From the NCBI GenBank assembly GCA_043228905.1, contig JBHGNT010000010.1, positions 4,278,001 through 4,342,000 on the forward strand: a DNA stretch of 64,000 nucleotides, in the 5' to 3' direction. Shown piece by piece: positions 49,850 to 62,153 of this stretch. The position numbers were made by a program, and so were the translations under genes. Every line of letters begins with the position of its first letter. Position 1 is the stretch's first letter. Under the pieces are notes generated by a model. The model did not search any database. It was not told where the DNA came from and saw only the letters and a program-made list of their open reading frames with translations. The DNA comes from Azolla caroliniana. Taxonomy: Eukaryota > Polypodiophyta.

Positions 49850-51340
49850 TTTAAAGCTATTTGCCAATAAAAACAGAATTTGAAAATTGGTAAATGATAT
49901 TGATTCTATCAATTAACTTGGAAGTTGTCAAAGTTAGCCAATGTATTGGCTACTTGGGATTTAACTGTTAGTGATTGGATCAACACCTAAAGAGAAAGTA
50001 TAAAGACTTGATATTTGATAGTTGCACCATATCAAGTCTAAATCTAATATTATATAATATATGATTGTATTTTGGTAATTACATGTGACGACTCTAATGG
50101 AATACTTTCCCCAACCGTAGAAATTGTGGTTTTGTGGTTCAGTAAAAACTGTAAAAATTGTGGTTTTGGTTTCCAACATGGGTTAAAATTTTAATTTTAA
50201 TTTTTTTGAAATTTATAATATCTCATTATGTAAATTTTTTCAGATGTTCCTAAAATGTGAGAATAAGGTCTAAAAATGAAAAGATTGTTTATAAACAATT
50301 TTTAACAATTTTTACAAATGTTTGAAATTGTTTTTAAATTTTTAAAAATAAAATAAAATAAAAAAAAACCGTTAAACCGCGGATTTTGGCTGTTAAAACT
50401 GAGCCAAAACCGAACCGAACCGTTTTTAAAAACTTAAACTTGAACCAAACCGTTTGCTTGTAAACCTTGGATTTTATGCCTCCAACATAATTGCTAATAA
50501 CATGAAAGAACAACCGATATCCTTGTTCTCCTAGGACACATGCTCAAAGAGACCTCTTTCTTCATATTGTTGTTCATGCTTACCTTGTAGGGATGCAAAC
50601 TTAAAAAGTTGACAAGGAAAAGAATCATAAAAATTTAGAATAATGTATGTACGTTTAGAAAGCTTCCTCTTATTTTCAAGGAAGCTCACTCCATACTAAT
50701 GCTGAATATTTTGCATGTCATAAAAAAATACTGATAAGATCCTTAGGATGCAATAAAAGTGTGCACAAACGTAGGGGTCTATTGCTCGAATTAAAGATCC
50801 TTGGATATACATGGCAAGTTGTGAGGAAAGGTTAGGGTATTCTTGTAATGTTTGAAACGCGAAAGTTATGTGTAGAGGGAAATGCTCGATCATTAGCCGC
50901 TTGTTCACTCACACTAAAGAGAACATGTAGAAGGTTGAGCTCATATGTGTATGCCTTATTCACACTTTGAGACTTGGTGTTTGTTAGGAAGGAGATACAC
51001 ATCAACAAAACTTTTGTACTTAGGTCCCATGGATCAATATTGGCCTCTCTATGGAATGGCGACTACCCATAAAATTGCTTCGAATGCTATATTGTCATGA
51101 ACGGCGACGAGTGATGGAATACAACATATGGATCGATCTTGTGTTTAGGGAATGATCCAACCTTGATCCCACCAATCCAATACACCCCCCCTAGAGAGTC
51201 CCGAATGCCCAAGTGTGAAACTGGACGCCTAGGTATGAATGGCAGCGATGGACTATGATCTAAACCACGAATCTAATACATCCCTTAAAGATTGTTTGAC
51301 CGCCCAAGTGCGAAGACGGACGCCTAGGTGTGAATGGTGG
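49850..51340. other. Intergenic; probable decayed hAT-like fragment near 50090-50475
   Basis: Around 50370-50470, aaccgttaaaccg, ccgaaccgaaccg and accaaaccgtttg recall the subterminal motifs of the hAT family, and upstream gtggttttggtttcc may be the other side. I could not find clear terminal repeats or a target duplication. Near 51110-51320, cgcccaagtgNgaaNNNggacgcctaggt is present twice and a partial third copy occurs near 52066. Confidence 0.5.
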
Positions 51341-51738
51341 TAACAATCGGCAACGGTTCGAGTGTCCAAACTGAACCATTAATTTTTTTTGAAACTTGAA
51401 CCAAACCGAACCACAAAAAATCCAAACCATTGCGGTTTCATGGATTCGTTTCGGTTTTCAACTTAGGTCAAAATTAAAAATTAAAAATTTTCTTTATTTC
51501 AAATTTCAAAATTTCAAAATTTTAAGATTTTTCCAAAAATGTGAGAATTAGGCTTAAAAATAAAAAGGTTGTTTAATTAAAAAAAAAAAAACCATCAAAT
51601 TGTTTAAACTGAAGTGAACCGATCATCCCCAAGCCGAACTGAACCGTTAAAAAAAACTTGAACTTGAACCGAACCATTTAAACCCTTAACCTTTAAGGCA
51701 CGTTTTCACAGTTCGGTTCAAAGCGTTGCCGATTGTCA
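51341..51738. mobile_element. hAT-type MITE, second copy type
   Basis: The 398-bp insert has terminal inverted repeats TAACAATCGGCAACG (left) and, read inward from the right, TGACAATCGGCAACG: 14 of 15 match. The flanks aatggtgg (51333-51340) and aatggcag (51739-51746) agree at 6 of 8, a decayed 8-bp target duplication. The interior has aaccgaacc-like motifs but no coding frame. Its ends resemble those of the intron MITE at 3758-4047. Confidence 0.8.
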
Positions 51739-51842
51739 AATGGCAGTAGGGGATGGAATATACAATGCATGCATGGATCGGTCCTGCGTTTTGATAATGT
51801 GCCAACCTTTAACTCTATGGTGTAAACTTGAAAGTTCCATAG

Positions 51843-52020
51843 TATGTAAAATTTGTGTTCGTCTAGCATAGCATAGCGAATGTTATTCAAACATTCTTGT
51901 GTCTTTTTTTTGGTTTTTTTCCCTTTTGTTTTTGTTTTTCCCCATTTTTTAGGCTTATTTACCTCATAATAAATAGGTAATCCAAAAGTATGGAATTTAT
52001 CGTATGGTTCATACTATGCT
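51843..52020 (-). repeat. Dispersed repeat, right arm of the inverted pair flanking H2A.X
   Basis: It is the reverse complement of most of 47389-47655, including gtgttcgtctag, gcgaatgtta, aacattcttgtg, tacctcataataaatag and cgtatggttcatactatgct. It ends about 200 bp upstream of the RPL27 start codon. Confidence 0.75.
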
Positions 52021-52171
52021 TGAAACCACGAAACCGATACAGACGCCCCCTCGAGAGTGTCTGGACGCCCAAGTGTGAAACGGGAGTTTAGGGCTGGCCT
52101 TGTTAACTTAACTACCAAGGAGTAACTATGGTTCTGCTTCCTTTTGAGTGGAATCTCACACAGGGAGACTG

Positions 52172-52180
52172 TTAGGGTTT
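52172..52180 (+). promoter_or_regulatory. Telo-box in the RPL27 5' region
   Basis: The sequence ttagggttt is the reverse complement of the telo-box AAACCCTAA, common near the transcription start of plant ribosomal protein genes. It lies about 50 bp upstream of the start codon, followed by the pyrimidine-rich cctctcttctgtctgtc. Confidence 0.7.
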
Positions 52181-52230
52181 CCTCTCTTCTGTCTGTCGAT
52201 CTGAGTCATTGTAAGCCGCCGTAGGCTGCA

Positions 52231-54479
52231 ATGGTGAAGTTCTTGAAGCCTAACAAGGTCGTCGTTCTCCTGCAAGGTAGATTCGCTGGTCGCAAAGCTG
52301 TGATCGTGAAGAATTTTGACGATGGCACCAACTCTCGACCTTATGGCCACGCTCTCCTTGCTGGCATCGACAAGTACCCTCGCAAGGTTAGTCCTTTTGA
52401 TTTCTCCTGTTCTTCCTTTGTTCATCTTTTTCGTTTTCGTTCCTTCGTTCTTTGATTCCTTGTTTCATTCTAGTTCTTTTTTTTATTCATGCTTACTTTG
52501 CTTGCTTCTTCAATTCTGTGAAATACTGGAATTTCCGAAGTTTCATGGCTAAATGTTTTACACTTTTCTCTCTGGAATGGAAATTAGTTCGTAGCTTAGG
52601 AACTCTTAGTATATACATTTATCCTTCTGAATTACAAACTTTCTGGGTTCTGTTTAGTTCTCATGAAATGCAAAGGTTAGAAACAGCCTGATCTATAGAC
52701 GCGATTTTCGATATCGCAAAAAATGTAAAGGATATAAGATGATTCCCTACGATCTACGTACTTCAGAAGTATTTTGCATTTGTATACACTCCTTATGGAA
52801 TGAGAATGTCAGTAGAACTGGATTGGAGCAGTTATTCTGAAATGCATAGGCTAGTGGTGATAACTTTGTCTTTTCTCTAATGCGTAGTTTAAAGGTGTTA
52901 GTATTTCTTCTGAAATATAAAATATGAAACTGATTACTGTGCATGCATTGAACTTTTAACGTTTGAAGTGCTTACAGCGTAGATGCTTTTTCCTTACGAT
53001 ATACGTTCTTCAGAAGTATTTTGCATCTGCATACATTCCTTATGAAATGAGAATGTCAGTAGAATTGGATTGGAGAAGTTATTCTGAAATGCATAGGCTA
53101 GTGGTGATAACTTTGCCTTTTCTCTAATGCATAGTTTAAAGGTGTTAGTATTTCTTCTGAAATATAAAATATGAAACTGATTAGTCTGTATGCAGTGAAC
53201 TTTGAACATTTGATGTGCTTACAGCGTAGATGTTTTTTCTTGTATGCTCTTTCATGTAGACTTTCCCAGTGAAGAGTCATAGCAGTGTACTGTCTTGATG
53301 AATTTATATTCTAAACTGTCAGTGGAACTGGATTGTTTATGAATTACGTTTTCCTTCTAAGATGCAGAAGTCAGAAAGCATTTGCATCGTTACTCCATTC
53401 CTTATTAAACATAAAGTTTAGAATTTGCCTTGTTTGATATGAGTCTCCCATCTATAATGGTAAGTGCGTGCTATACAGGAGCAGTTATTCTTAAATGCAT
53501 AGACTAGAGGTGATAACTATGAAATATAAAATTGTGAAAGTGATTACTCTCTTATGCGTAGTTTAAAGGAAATTGTGAAACTGATTACTCTGTATGCACT
53601 GAACTGTGAAAGTTTCAAGTGCTTACTGCGTAGATTCTTTTTCTTGTATGCTGTTTCATGTAGACTTTCCTATTGAAGAGTCATAGCAGTTTACTGTCTT
53701 GATGACAGCTATCCTAAACATAATTATGTAAGGATTATTTGGCTGCAAATTATTACCTTGTAAGCTTTTTTCAGGCTTGTCGTGATCATTGTTTCTGAGT
53801 AAAGGAACTCTTCCTGATATAATCTGTGACATGAGCTAGTGTAGCTTTTGTCACAGCTACTCATCATGTCTAGTAATTTTGCATATTCAATGTATATTGA
53901 CACAACTTTTTGTTATGAAGTCTATTGTTTGAATATTCTCAATGGTTCTGTTTTTCCCCCAAACAGGTTATTAAGAAGTTATCCCAGAAGAAAATTGCGA
54001 AACGCTCTAGGTTGAAACCATTTGTAAAGGTTGTAAACTACAATCACATCATGCCTACAAGGTAAAGCATCACCACTCACAAATACATGTTTCCTGCATG
54101 ATAGCGTGATGCCATTTTCTTTCTTTTCATTCCTTCGACCTCTCAACTTATCTTAAGATTGTTGTGACAGGTACACCCTTGATGTTGACCTAAAGAGCGT
54201 TGTGACACCAGACAAACTCGAATCTAAAACAAAGAGAGTAGAAATGAAAAAGGTATTGTTAGATTGCAGTTAGTTGGGGATTGTCATTAGTTTTTAGATC
54301 AGTAATGAGTTATTCATAATGCAGTTTTTTTGTTGTTGAAGCACACTCTCTTTGTTGTAGTCATTTAGATTGTCTTTTTATTGATTATGTGCATTCTCAT
54401 GCAGGAGGCAAAATCAATATTTGAGGAGAGGTTCAAGCTGGGAAAAAATAGGTGGTTTTTCTCTAAGCTACGATTTTAG
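52231..54479 (+). CDS. RPL27: Large-subunit ribosomal protein eL27 (60S L27)
   Basis: Four exons, 52231-52386, 53967-54061, 54171-54252 and 54405-54479, joined at GT/AG sites with phase preserved, give 135 aa, the normal length of plant eL27. The N-terminal KOW-type segment reads [21 protein letters not shown], followed by [25 protein letters not shown]-like [27 protein letters not shown] and the C-terminal [19 protein letters not shown]. The protein is part of the cytosolic 60S subunit. Intron 1 is long (1.58 kb) and carries internal tandem duplications. No break is visible, and the telo-box upstream suits a ribosomal protein gene. Confidence 0.96.
52741..53660 (+). repeat. 247-bp tandem duplication within RPL27 intron 1
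   Basis: Copies starting with cttcagaagtattttgcat at 52761 and 53008 extend about 240 bp each and are roughly 90% alike by eye. A third, rearranged partial copy at about 53480-53650 shares gcataggctag-like, aaattgtgaaactgattactc and gcttacNgcgtagat. It is non-coding. Confidence 0.8.
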
Positions 54480-56756
54480 GTTGATTCAATCTGATGATAG
54501 TGAGGCAGACCAACTGTTGTAGTCGTCAAATGATGTTAGGAGTTGGATATTGAATCACAATTTTGCTAAGTTTTCATTATTCTTATTGCAGTTCGAGGCA
54601 TCTATATATTTAATTGTGCATTGAGTGTACTATTATATGATAGTGTCATTATGTTCTGACTTTATAATGCAACCTGCATCAAATTCTGATTAGCCAGTGC
54701 TTCCATTTGTGTCTAAACTGATATGACTATGCTGAGGATTCTATCTCAAGAAAGAAACGTGCAGTGTCTCCACAGAATAATTATTGTATGTTCTGGATGC
54801 CACATTTATTAGCAGAACTGATGTGATGGTATTTCCAATAAATGTAGTATCTTTCTTTGGTTAGGTTGTGTATCTGAGTTGGATGGGGGCAACATTGGAT
54901 GGTATGCATGCTGGGTGATCAGGTCCTTGCAATCTGGAAATGAGTTTCTATAGAGTTCTAGAATTTTGACTTGGTCACGAAGTTAGTTCATACAGTTGAT
55001 GATAATAGAGGTAAAAGCTTAGACACATTGATGAGTAGTTTAATCTCATGAGTCATGACAAGATGCACTCAGTATACTGGTGTTCCTTCATGTTAAACCT
55101 TGCGTTCTCTTGTGATTAATTGGTCACCTCCTCCGGTATATTGTTTGCACTGTTAATGAGTGTATTTTCCAAATAAAGGTTAGAATCTAAACCCTTCTTG
55201 ATACATATGCTGCTGAAGATTTGCCTGTATATTTTTTTGGCTGTTGTACTAAGTCAAATGAGGGCTACGGTGCTTTGGAATGTTAAAAACTAAACTTGCA
55301 TAGGAACAGAGAAGCTAGTCATAATAAGGTCAATGTATTGCTGAAAAATAAACCAAAGACATTGTAATCTAATTCTCCCAGTTTTGTTATGGCTAAAATA
55401 TTTAAGAATGCCACATGCATTCTTGTGTAGCACAATTGAACATTGACCATGATATTATTTGCTTTTTGTCATGTAATGTGAGGCTGTGCAATTTATGGCA
55501 TTGGAAGGTTAAGAGCACCATATGTGTTATTAAGCGAAGAAGAATAAGCAAACCTAGATGGTAATATTCACCCCAAACCCTGAATTTGTATGATAATTTC
55601 TATCAAGATGTTTACTTAGTTATTTTTTGCAGATCTCTAGGTCATCGTTGACCTGGACATAATGGCTGTTATTGTTTATGGTCTTAAGAGTGTGTGAAGT
55701 TGTTCATTGATTCTGCTCACTACACTCACTCTTTGTTCACAACTTCTTAAATCCTCTTGTGTTTGGCCTTCTACTCCTATTTTCTCAAAGCTAGTGTTTG
55801 TAGTGCAACCATTTGAACATTAGGTTTGGTACATTCTTTGTCAAATGTTCACTCATTCTTTCATATCTATTTGCAAGAAACCTTTTGCCTTTTAGCATAC
55901 ATCTCTTCATGCACATAATCATGTAAGTACACAAATTATACGTCCTTCATTTCTCTTCCTAAGAAACCTTTTAACTTCATGAGAAATCTTTTACCTTTTA
56001 GCATATATCTCCTCATGCACATAATTATGTAAGTGCTCAAATTATTCGTCCATTCAACAAATTTCATATCGTCATTTGTATTCAGAACCATGGAAAATCA
56101 ATGTGTTTTTCCTACTTGAACCCTTTGATACCATTTTTATTCTTCTACTCAACACAACTTGTTGCATGCCACTTGGAGTTCTCTTCAATTATATATTTCT
56201 GTTTTAGATATGTGTGATATCTTCTCTTTGGACAATACGAAGGGTGTAATTTCTTCTCTTTTGTGTCATTCTTATACAATAGATGTCATATTACAAATAT
56301 GTCTCATGCTTATCATCACAATTTGTAAGTATCCCAAAGCTTCTTCAAGGAGGATGAGACATTTGCAATACCTTAGAAAGGATTTTAAAAAATAACAACC
56401 AATATCCTAGCTGACATGAATGCTCTCCATTACTCGATATTTGGTTTTACTTTATCATTTGGTATTTGGTGGGGCATAATGTTAAAGGGATCTCTACATG
56501 AGAAGTTGATTCCAAAATGTAGATAGAGTAAAGTAAAAGTAGAATTAACATCAAAGGTCAAGTAAGAGTCAAGCATATATATAAATATATATATCGTGCT
56601 TGATGTGAAATAATGCCATCCCACTGTTATAAACATAGTTGGCTTTGTTGTCACTTTGATAAGGAAGTGGTGGAGATAATGTGGCATAGATAGTGGAAAT
56701 GCATAGGTAGTAGAAATCAATACATGGGTCAAAATGCAAGGGGCATCTATGATCAA
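54480..56756. other. Intergenic, no gene supported
   Basis: The first few hundred bases are the likely RPL27 3' UTR. Near 55900-56040 a short duplication (catatatctcctcatgcacataat) is seen. The open frames are short and unrecognised. Confidence 0.5.
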
Positions 56757-56758
56757 TA

Positions 56759-57470
56759 CAGTAACCATTCTATTAAGTGCGCATTTTATAGAGGTCAAAA
56801 TCCAGTTCAAATAAATTACATTGTTTCATGACGAAATTACATCAAACCAAGTTGAACTATGTTCAAGACACCCAAAAAATAACAAAAGGAGTTTCTAAAA
56901 AAAATTAAATTAAAAACAATTGTTACATGATGGTGGGTGGGAGTCTGATGAAAACGAAGAGAAAAATGCAATGTAAAAACGAAAACAAATTAAGGAGTGG
57001 TAGACTCTAGTTGTAGCATCAATGCGTATGTTTGAGTGTCATGTGTTCTCTCTCTCTCTCTCTATGTGTGTGTGTGTCTACAGTCCGTGATAAAGAAAAT
57101 AAACTTTCTACTAACCTAATTATCCTTTTCGTTTTCCTGGTGATCTGATTTTGCCCTAAGAAAAAATCTCAAGGCATCCAAGATAACATATGCATTCCTC
57201 AAGCCTAGCAGAAAGGAGAAAACTAAAGGTAATCGGGAATCAGGAAAGAAACAATGCTCAAGAAGAGAGTATGCTGAAACAAGAAATGTTTCAGGTCAAT
57301 TATATCACATAAATTGATCACTTTTCTTATCAAGAATTGTATGGTTAGAGCATAGAGGGGGGAAATTTCAGAAACCCCTAAATTTTTCAGAAAACCCTTA
57401 AGTGCGCAGCTCGATTAAGTGCACACTTCTTCCTTGTGTTCAAAATGCGCACTTAACCGAATGGTTACTG
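56759..57470. mobile_element. pogo/Emigrant-like MITE (Tc1/mariner superfamily)
   Basis: The 712-bp element lies between TA dinucleotides (56757-56758 and 57471-57472). Terminal inverted repeats start CAGTAACCATTC and continue through TTAAGTGCGCATTTT; about 26 of 28 positions match between ends. The CAGT start with a TA target duplication is typical of pogo-like elements such as plant Lemi1/Emigrant. There is no transposase frame, so it is non-autonomous. It includes a (CT)n run near 57046 and a (TG)n run near 57065. Confidence 0.8.
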
Positions 57471-57472
57471 TA

Positions 57473-58685
57473 TTTGGACTGTGCGAAAGGGAAATTTATA
57501 AGGCAACATATGAAGTATTCAAAAAAGGTTGTTATGGTGGGACTAGAAGGGTTCCTACATATACGGAAAACAAGCCATCAAAAACATTTAAAGAACTTAA
57601 TGTGTGTGTTTTAAGATTGTGGGGTTAAGATAGTTTCCTTTACAAATCTTTTTCTCGGTAGGCTAGAAATCGAAAATGCTCTTATAAATGATGTAATCAC
57701 TTATGTAGGAAAAACTTACCCTTTGAGGGAATTTCTTGCAATAACATTGGTGCAACCATATGAAAAGCCATGTCATAGCCATATTATTAAGAAACAAGAT
57801 ACCCATGGATATAAGAAAGGAATCATTCTTTAGATGTGTGTAGTAGTCAATATGCTTTTAACTTGTTGGAACCTTGAAAGGTGCTCTTGTTTTTTCCTCG
57901 AAGTGTGGCCCTTATGAAACGCGTGACCATATGATTGATTGGTTTTGGTCTTTACCTCTTTTAGAGTCAAGAAAGTATTTCCCACATGCAACCTCATATT
58001 GCATGTCAAAAACAGATTGAGGTTGAACTTTGACTTTTAGTATTAGCCAAAAGACACACTAAGGTTTAGAACTTCCTTGCTCAGAATTAAAAATTTAAGC
58101 CCCAAAACTCATCAGATTATGGCCATTATGCAAGGCCAGGGTCATAATATGTATGTCAAACGGCCTTTGAAGTGGACCAATAAGCATGTTGAAGAGTTTC
58201 ACAAAGGAAGGAGGTAGTAGTTTGATGTAGTTACAATGCATTATCTAGCGTACTCATGATTGGGAAATATGTGTCTATCATGGCAAAACGCCAACCTAGA
58301 AAAATGTTTGCTTATTCAAGTGGAATCAAATTGTGCCATGTGTAAAGCAAATATCCATTTAGTTTCACATGATATATGTAAAGTATTATTCCTTTATTTA
58401 TCGATTTCACATCAGCGAAGAGAAATTGTGAAACAACTTGTAAAATGGCATTATGACATGGGTTGGATGGTATATATTTTCCATGGCTTTTGCCAAACAA
58501 CCTATATACAAGTGAACGTTTTTCAAATTTCCAATTTCAACTCCGCTATTCCATTCTCAAGATTCGCTTTGTGCAAAGGTAAATCACTTATATTGAGTTA
58601 TCACTAGATGTTCGTGCATGTCTTGATCTTGTAAGGCATTTATAAAAGGGATTAATGAAAGACATGGTCACTATATGTACATGAT
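57473..58685. other. Intergenic, no gene supported
   Basis: AT-rich. Open frames at 57402-57628 and 58260-58607 have no recognisable domain. Confidence 0.5.
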
Positions 58686-58689
58686 TGAA

Positions 58690-59410
58690 ACATAGTCCTC
58701 CTTTTCTGCATAATGAGCAATTGGCCAAAAGGATATGATTTTGATTCATACTTGCAAAACATTAGGTTACATTATAAGTTGGTCTTCTTTATTTTGTACA
58801 CCTAAACTTCCATTGGTATGGACCACATTATCCTATTTGATGGCTATCATGAATCCCAATTTATAAGTTAGTACTCATTATGCTTTACATTTATCCTCAA
58901 CACATTTGGACCACATGAACCCGTATCGGGGTTCTGATGGACGAATAGGAGCATTGATTGTGTGTACATTATTGGACCAATAATTCTCTTTATCATCTCG
59001 TGCGGTGCTAGGTAAACGAATATGACATTGATTCATACTTTCAAAGGGTTGTGTTACAAGTTGGTTCATTTTTCGTTGATGTAAAATTCTACTAATATGG
59101 ACCACATAATCGTATCTACTAATAATCATGAATCCAAGGTTATATTTTTGTTAGTACTTGTTACACTACGTTTTTTGTCCACACACTTGGACCATAATGA
59201 GCCCACCGTGGGGCTACGATGAACCTAACTAGAACATAGATATTGTATATTGAACCCATAATCCTAGTTTGGTTTTGTGAGGTGATAACTAAATCAAGAT
59301 GAAATTGCGTCATACTTACAAAGCACCACGTTGTGCAACGAATTGGTTTGGTTTGGGTGATGTAAAATTCTACTAATGGTTGTTGTTAATGCAAGGTTAT
59401 AATTATATAC
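58690..59410. repeat. Diverged tandem repeat, period about 280 bp, three copies
   Basis: The marker (g/t)attcatactt(g/t)caaa or its variant gcgtcatacttacaaag begins near 58743, 59029 and 59307. The units share tggaccacatNat, a segment like ggttNtgatgNac, and gtaaaattctactaat. The copies have diverged considerably, so this is an old satellite-like array. No coding region is seen. Confidence 0.65.
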
Positions 59411-61150
59411 TCAATCCACGAAAGATATATCAAATCATAGAGAAGTTACATAAGGGTCTACTTGCTTACACACAAATTGTGTCATGATTCTAGAGCTGTA
59501 AAACAAAAAATGCAAAACCAATGTGGTCACCCATTTAAATTGTTTTTTGCAACTGTAAAGGTGAAGCTCTATGATTTTGGCGAGCGCAGAGGAGAATCAA
59601 AACAAACAACTTAAGAAGGCCAACAAAAGCGACTACCACTTTGCACTTTCCCAAGAAGTAAAGGGCAGAGGTATGGTTAAGCGAATAGGGACATCTTTCT
59701 TAAAAATAGTCGTGGGACCCTCACGTCTTGGCGAAATTTGTCATAAGTATTTTCAATCCACACACATTGATATAGAAAAAAACAGGAAGGAAACATAAAT
59801 TTGCTTGTATTGGAAAAGCTTTATTAGAGGATGATATATCCTTATTTTTTGAGAAAGACTCTCAAACGAGAACATGTACATGTTTCCATGAATCATTACA
59901 AAGAAAAGCGATATATGCGGAACGTTTTCTAGGAGGATCTCTAAATGCCGTAGAAGGGTATGTTGTGTCATAAGGTCCCGAATCACTCATTACACCTCTA
60001 ACCCCAAATTCGTGACAACAAGCATCATATTTAATACCTAGTGATATGGAATCTTGGCCAACTTATAGCTCCCACAGTTCTGAAGTAACGTGTTCGATTT
60101 TATTTTTATAATAGGCCTTTTACACCCCCATAAAGCTATGTTTTTGTGATATTTTCTTCGCTACCTTTACATACAAAATACCATGTTGTTTTATTGGGGA
60201 AATTTCATCCGTTTCCTCCCAATAAGACGATTTCCTTAGATGTGCTAAGTTGGGCAATCTACCCTAAATGAATATATGTGCACACTCACACAAATATATT
60301 TCGACACCATATTTAGGTATAGTACATACCATGTAAATATATGTGCATATACTCAAGATCTACTTATTACATTATTACCTTTAAGCAAATCCATCCTAAA
60401 AAACATGTAACTCATTGATGTAGGGTATGAGACCCATAACTTTAGGCGATACTTAAATGTTCAATTGAAATGTGTGCTTCGTGTGTCAAATAGACTTTTT
60501 TGGGTTGAAGTAATATTGAGGAGCCAATCTAAGGGTTTTGTGCGATAGAGGAATCACAATTTTTTGTAATGCATTTAGGAAGCTTTTACTTAGCTTCATT
60601 CAGCATATTCACTAACCAACACCCAATAAGGAACATACATAAATAATGAGTAGTAGATCTAGATCATGCATTTACTGTCTAACAAATCACACATTAGATC
60701 CTCATCATTATAAATGTAAAATTTCCCATCATTGTTTTGCAAACACGAGTAGTTATGAAACAAGTTCTACAAAGGGCATTACGATCAACCCATATGAATA
60801 GTCTATCAATATATTATTGATTATGCTTTTTCGAAATCAAATTTATATAATGGCATTAGGAATATGGCACATGCAAATCAATGTACACATGTGAGTGTTC
60901 ATAGCTAAAGTGAGACATAAGGTCCCAAGATTTTTCATATCAAAGCACCATTGAGTAATAAATGTAATTATCTTAAGAGTGAAGTGTGCAATCAAGTGTG
61001 TCAATGGCCAATGTGTAGCCGGGGTGATGGGTGCGAGAAAGCGAGGATGCGGGACTCAGTAAGAGATGGGAATGAATGGGATAATCTTGACCATGTGGAG
61101 GAGTGTGTTGTGTGAGGTGGGGAGTTCAAGCTCTTTTTTTTTTTTGGTAA
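59411..61150. other. Intergenic, no gene supported
   Basis: An open frame at 59571-59798 lacks any domain that I recognise. No repeats of note were seen. Confidence 0.45.
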
Positions 61151-61161
61151 AACCACACAAT

Positions 61162-61164
61162 TAC

Positions 61165-61255
<91 letters not shown>

Positions 61256-61380
61256 CTATACGTAATATACATAATATATGATACGTAATATACATAATAT
61301 ATGATACGTAATATACATAATATATTATACGTAGTATACATAGTATATTATACATAATATACATCAACATACTATGTATT
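61162..61380. repeat. (CATATA)n microsatellite and TA-rich tandem units
   Basis: A run of acatat hexamers covers 61163-61254. It is followed by about four units of 25-28 bp with cgtaatatacataatatatga. Confidence 0.9.
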
Positions 61381-61460
61381 CAGGCATGTATATATGTATA
61401 CCTTGAGCATATACATATATAAATACCTCCCTACATATGTACATGTATATACAGGGCAGC

Positions 61461-61798
61461 TTGTGTTGTGGAGACCTATACTGCTCTGCTCTGCTCTGTT
61501 CCTTTCTGTCTCTGTTTCCTATCTTATTCTTATTAATAGTTATATAAACTTTACATACGTATATTGATAATTGTATCAGGTTGTGTTGTGGAGACCTTCT
61601 CTGCTCTGTTCTGTTTCCCTCCCTTCTTATATATATATATATATATATATCTATATTAGGTTGTGTTGTGGAGACCTTCTCTGATCTGCTCCTGTGTTTC
61701 TGTTCCTCTGATCTTATTCTCTATTTTGAGTGTTGTGGAGACCTTCTCTGCTCTGCTCTGTTTCTCTCCCTTATTAATATATATATGTAAATCAATTA

Positions 61799-61835
<37 letters not shown>

Positions 61836-61980
61836 GGTGTGTTGTGGAGACCTTCTTTGCTCTGCCCTGCCCTGCCCTGTTCCTCCCTGTCTCTGTTTCC
61901 CTATCTTCTTCTCATTTTGACCTTCTCTGCTCCTGTGTTTCTGTTCCTCTGATCTTATTCTCTATTTTGAGTGTGTAGTA
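61461..61980 (+). repeat. CT-rich tandem array upstream of the ACR gene
   Basis: The marker gtgttgtggagacct occurs near 61463, 61583, 61663, 61730 and 61840. Each copy is followed by ctctgctctg-type pyrimidine runs and often tctgttcctctgatcttattctc. TA microsatellites sit between copies (61630-61650, 61802-61832). The array ends about 70 bp before the ACR start codon and probably forms its promoter or 5' UTR. Confidence 0.8.
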
Positions 61981-62048
61981 AGGAGGTATATTTAACAGAT
62001 TGTGTAAGAGAGATCTGCTCTGTGTGTGTGTGTGTGTGTTTTATCTCA

Positions 62049-62115
62049 ATGGACTCTTCCCAAGCAGGCTTTGATGAATACGAGGATTTTGTATGGCGAA
62101 TGAATCCTCCCAGGT

Positions 62116-62153
<38 letters not shown>

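Noticed and set aside
50090-50480. A third complete hAT MITE
   Set aside because: AACCGAACC-like motifs are present, but no matching terminal repeats or 8-bp duplication could be found, so only a relic is reported.
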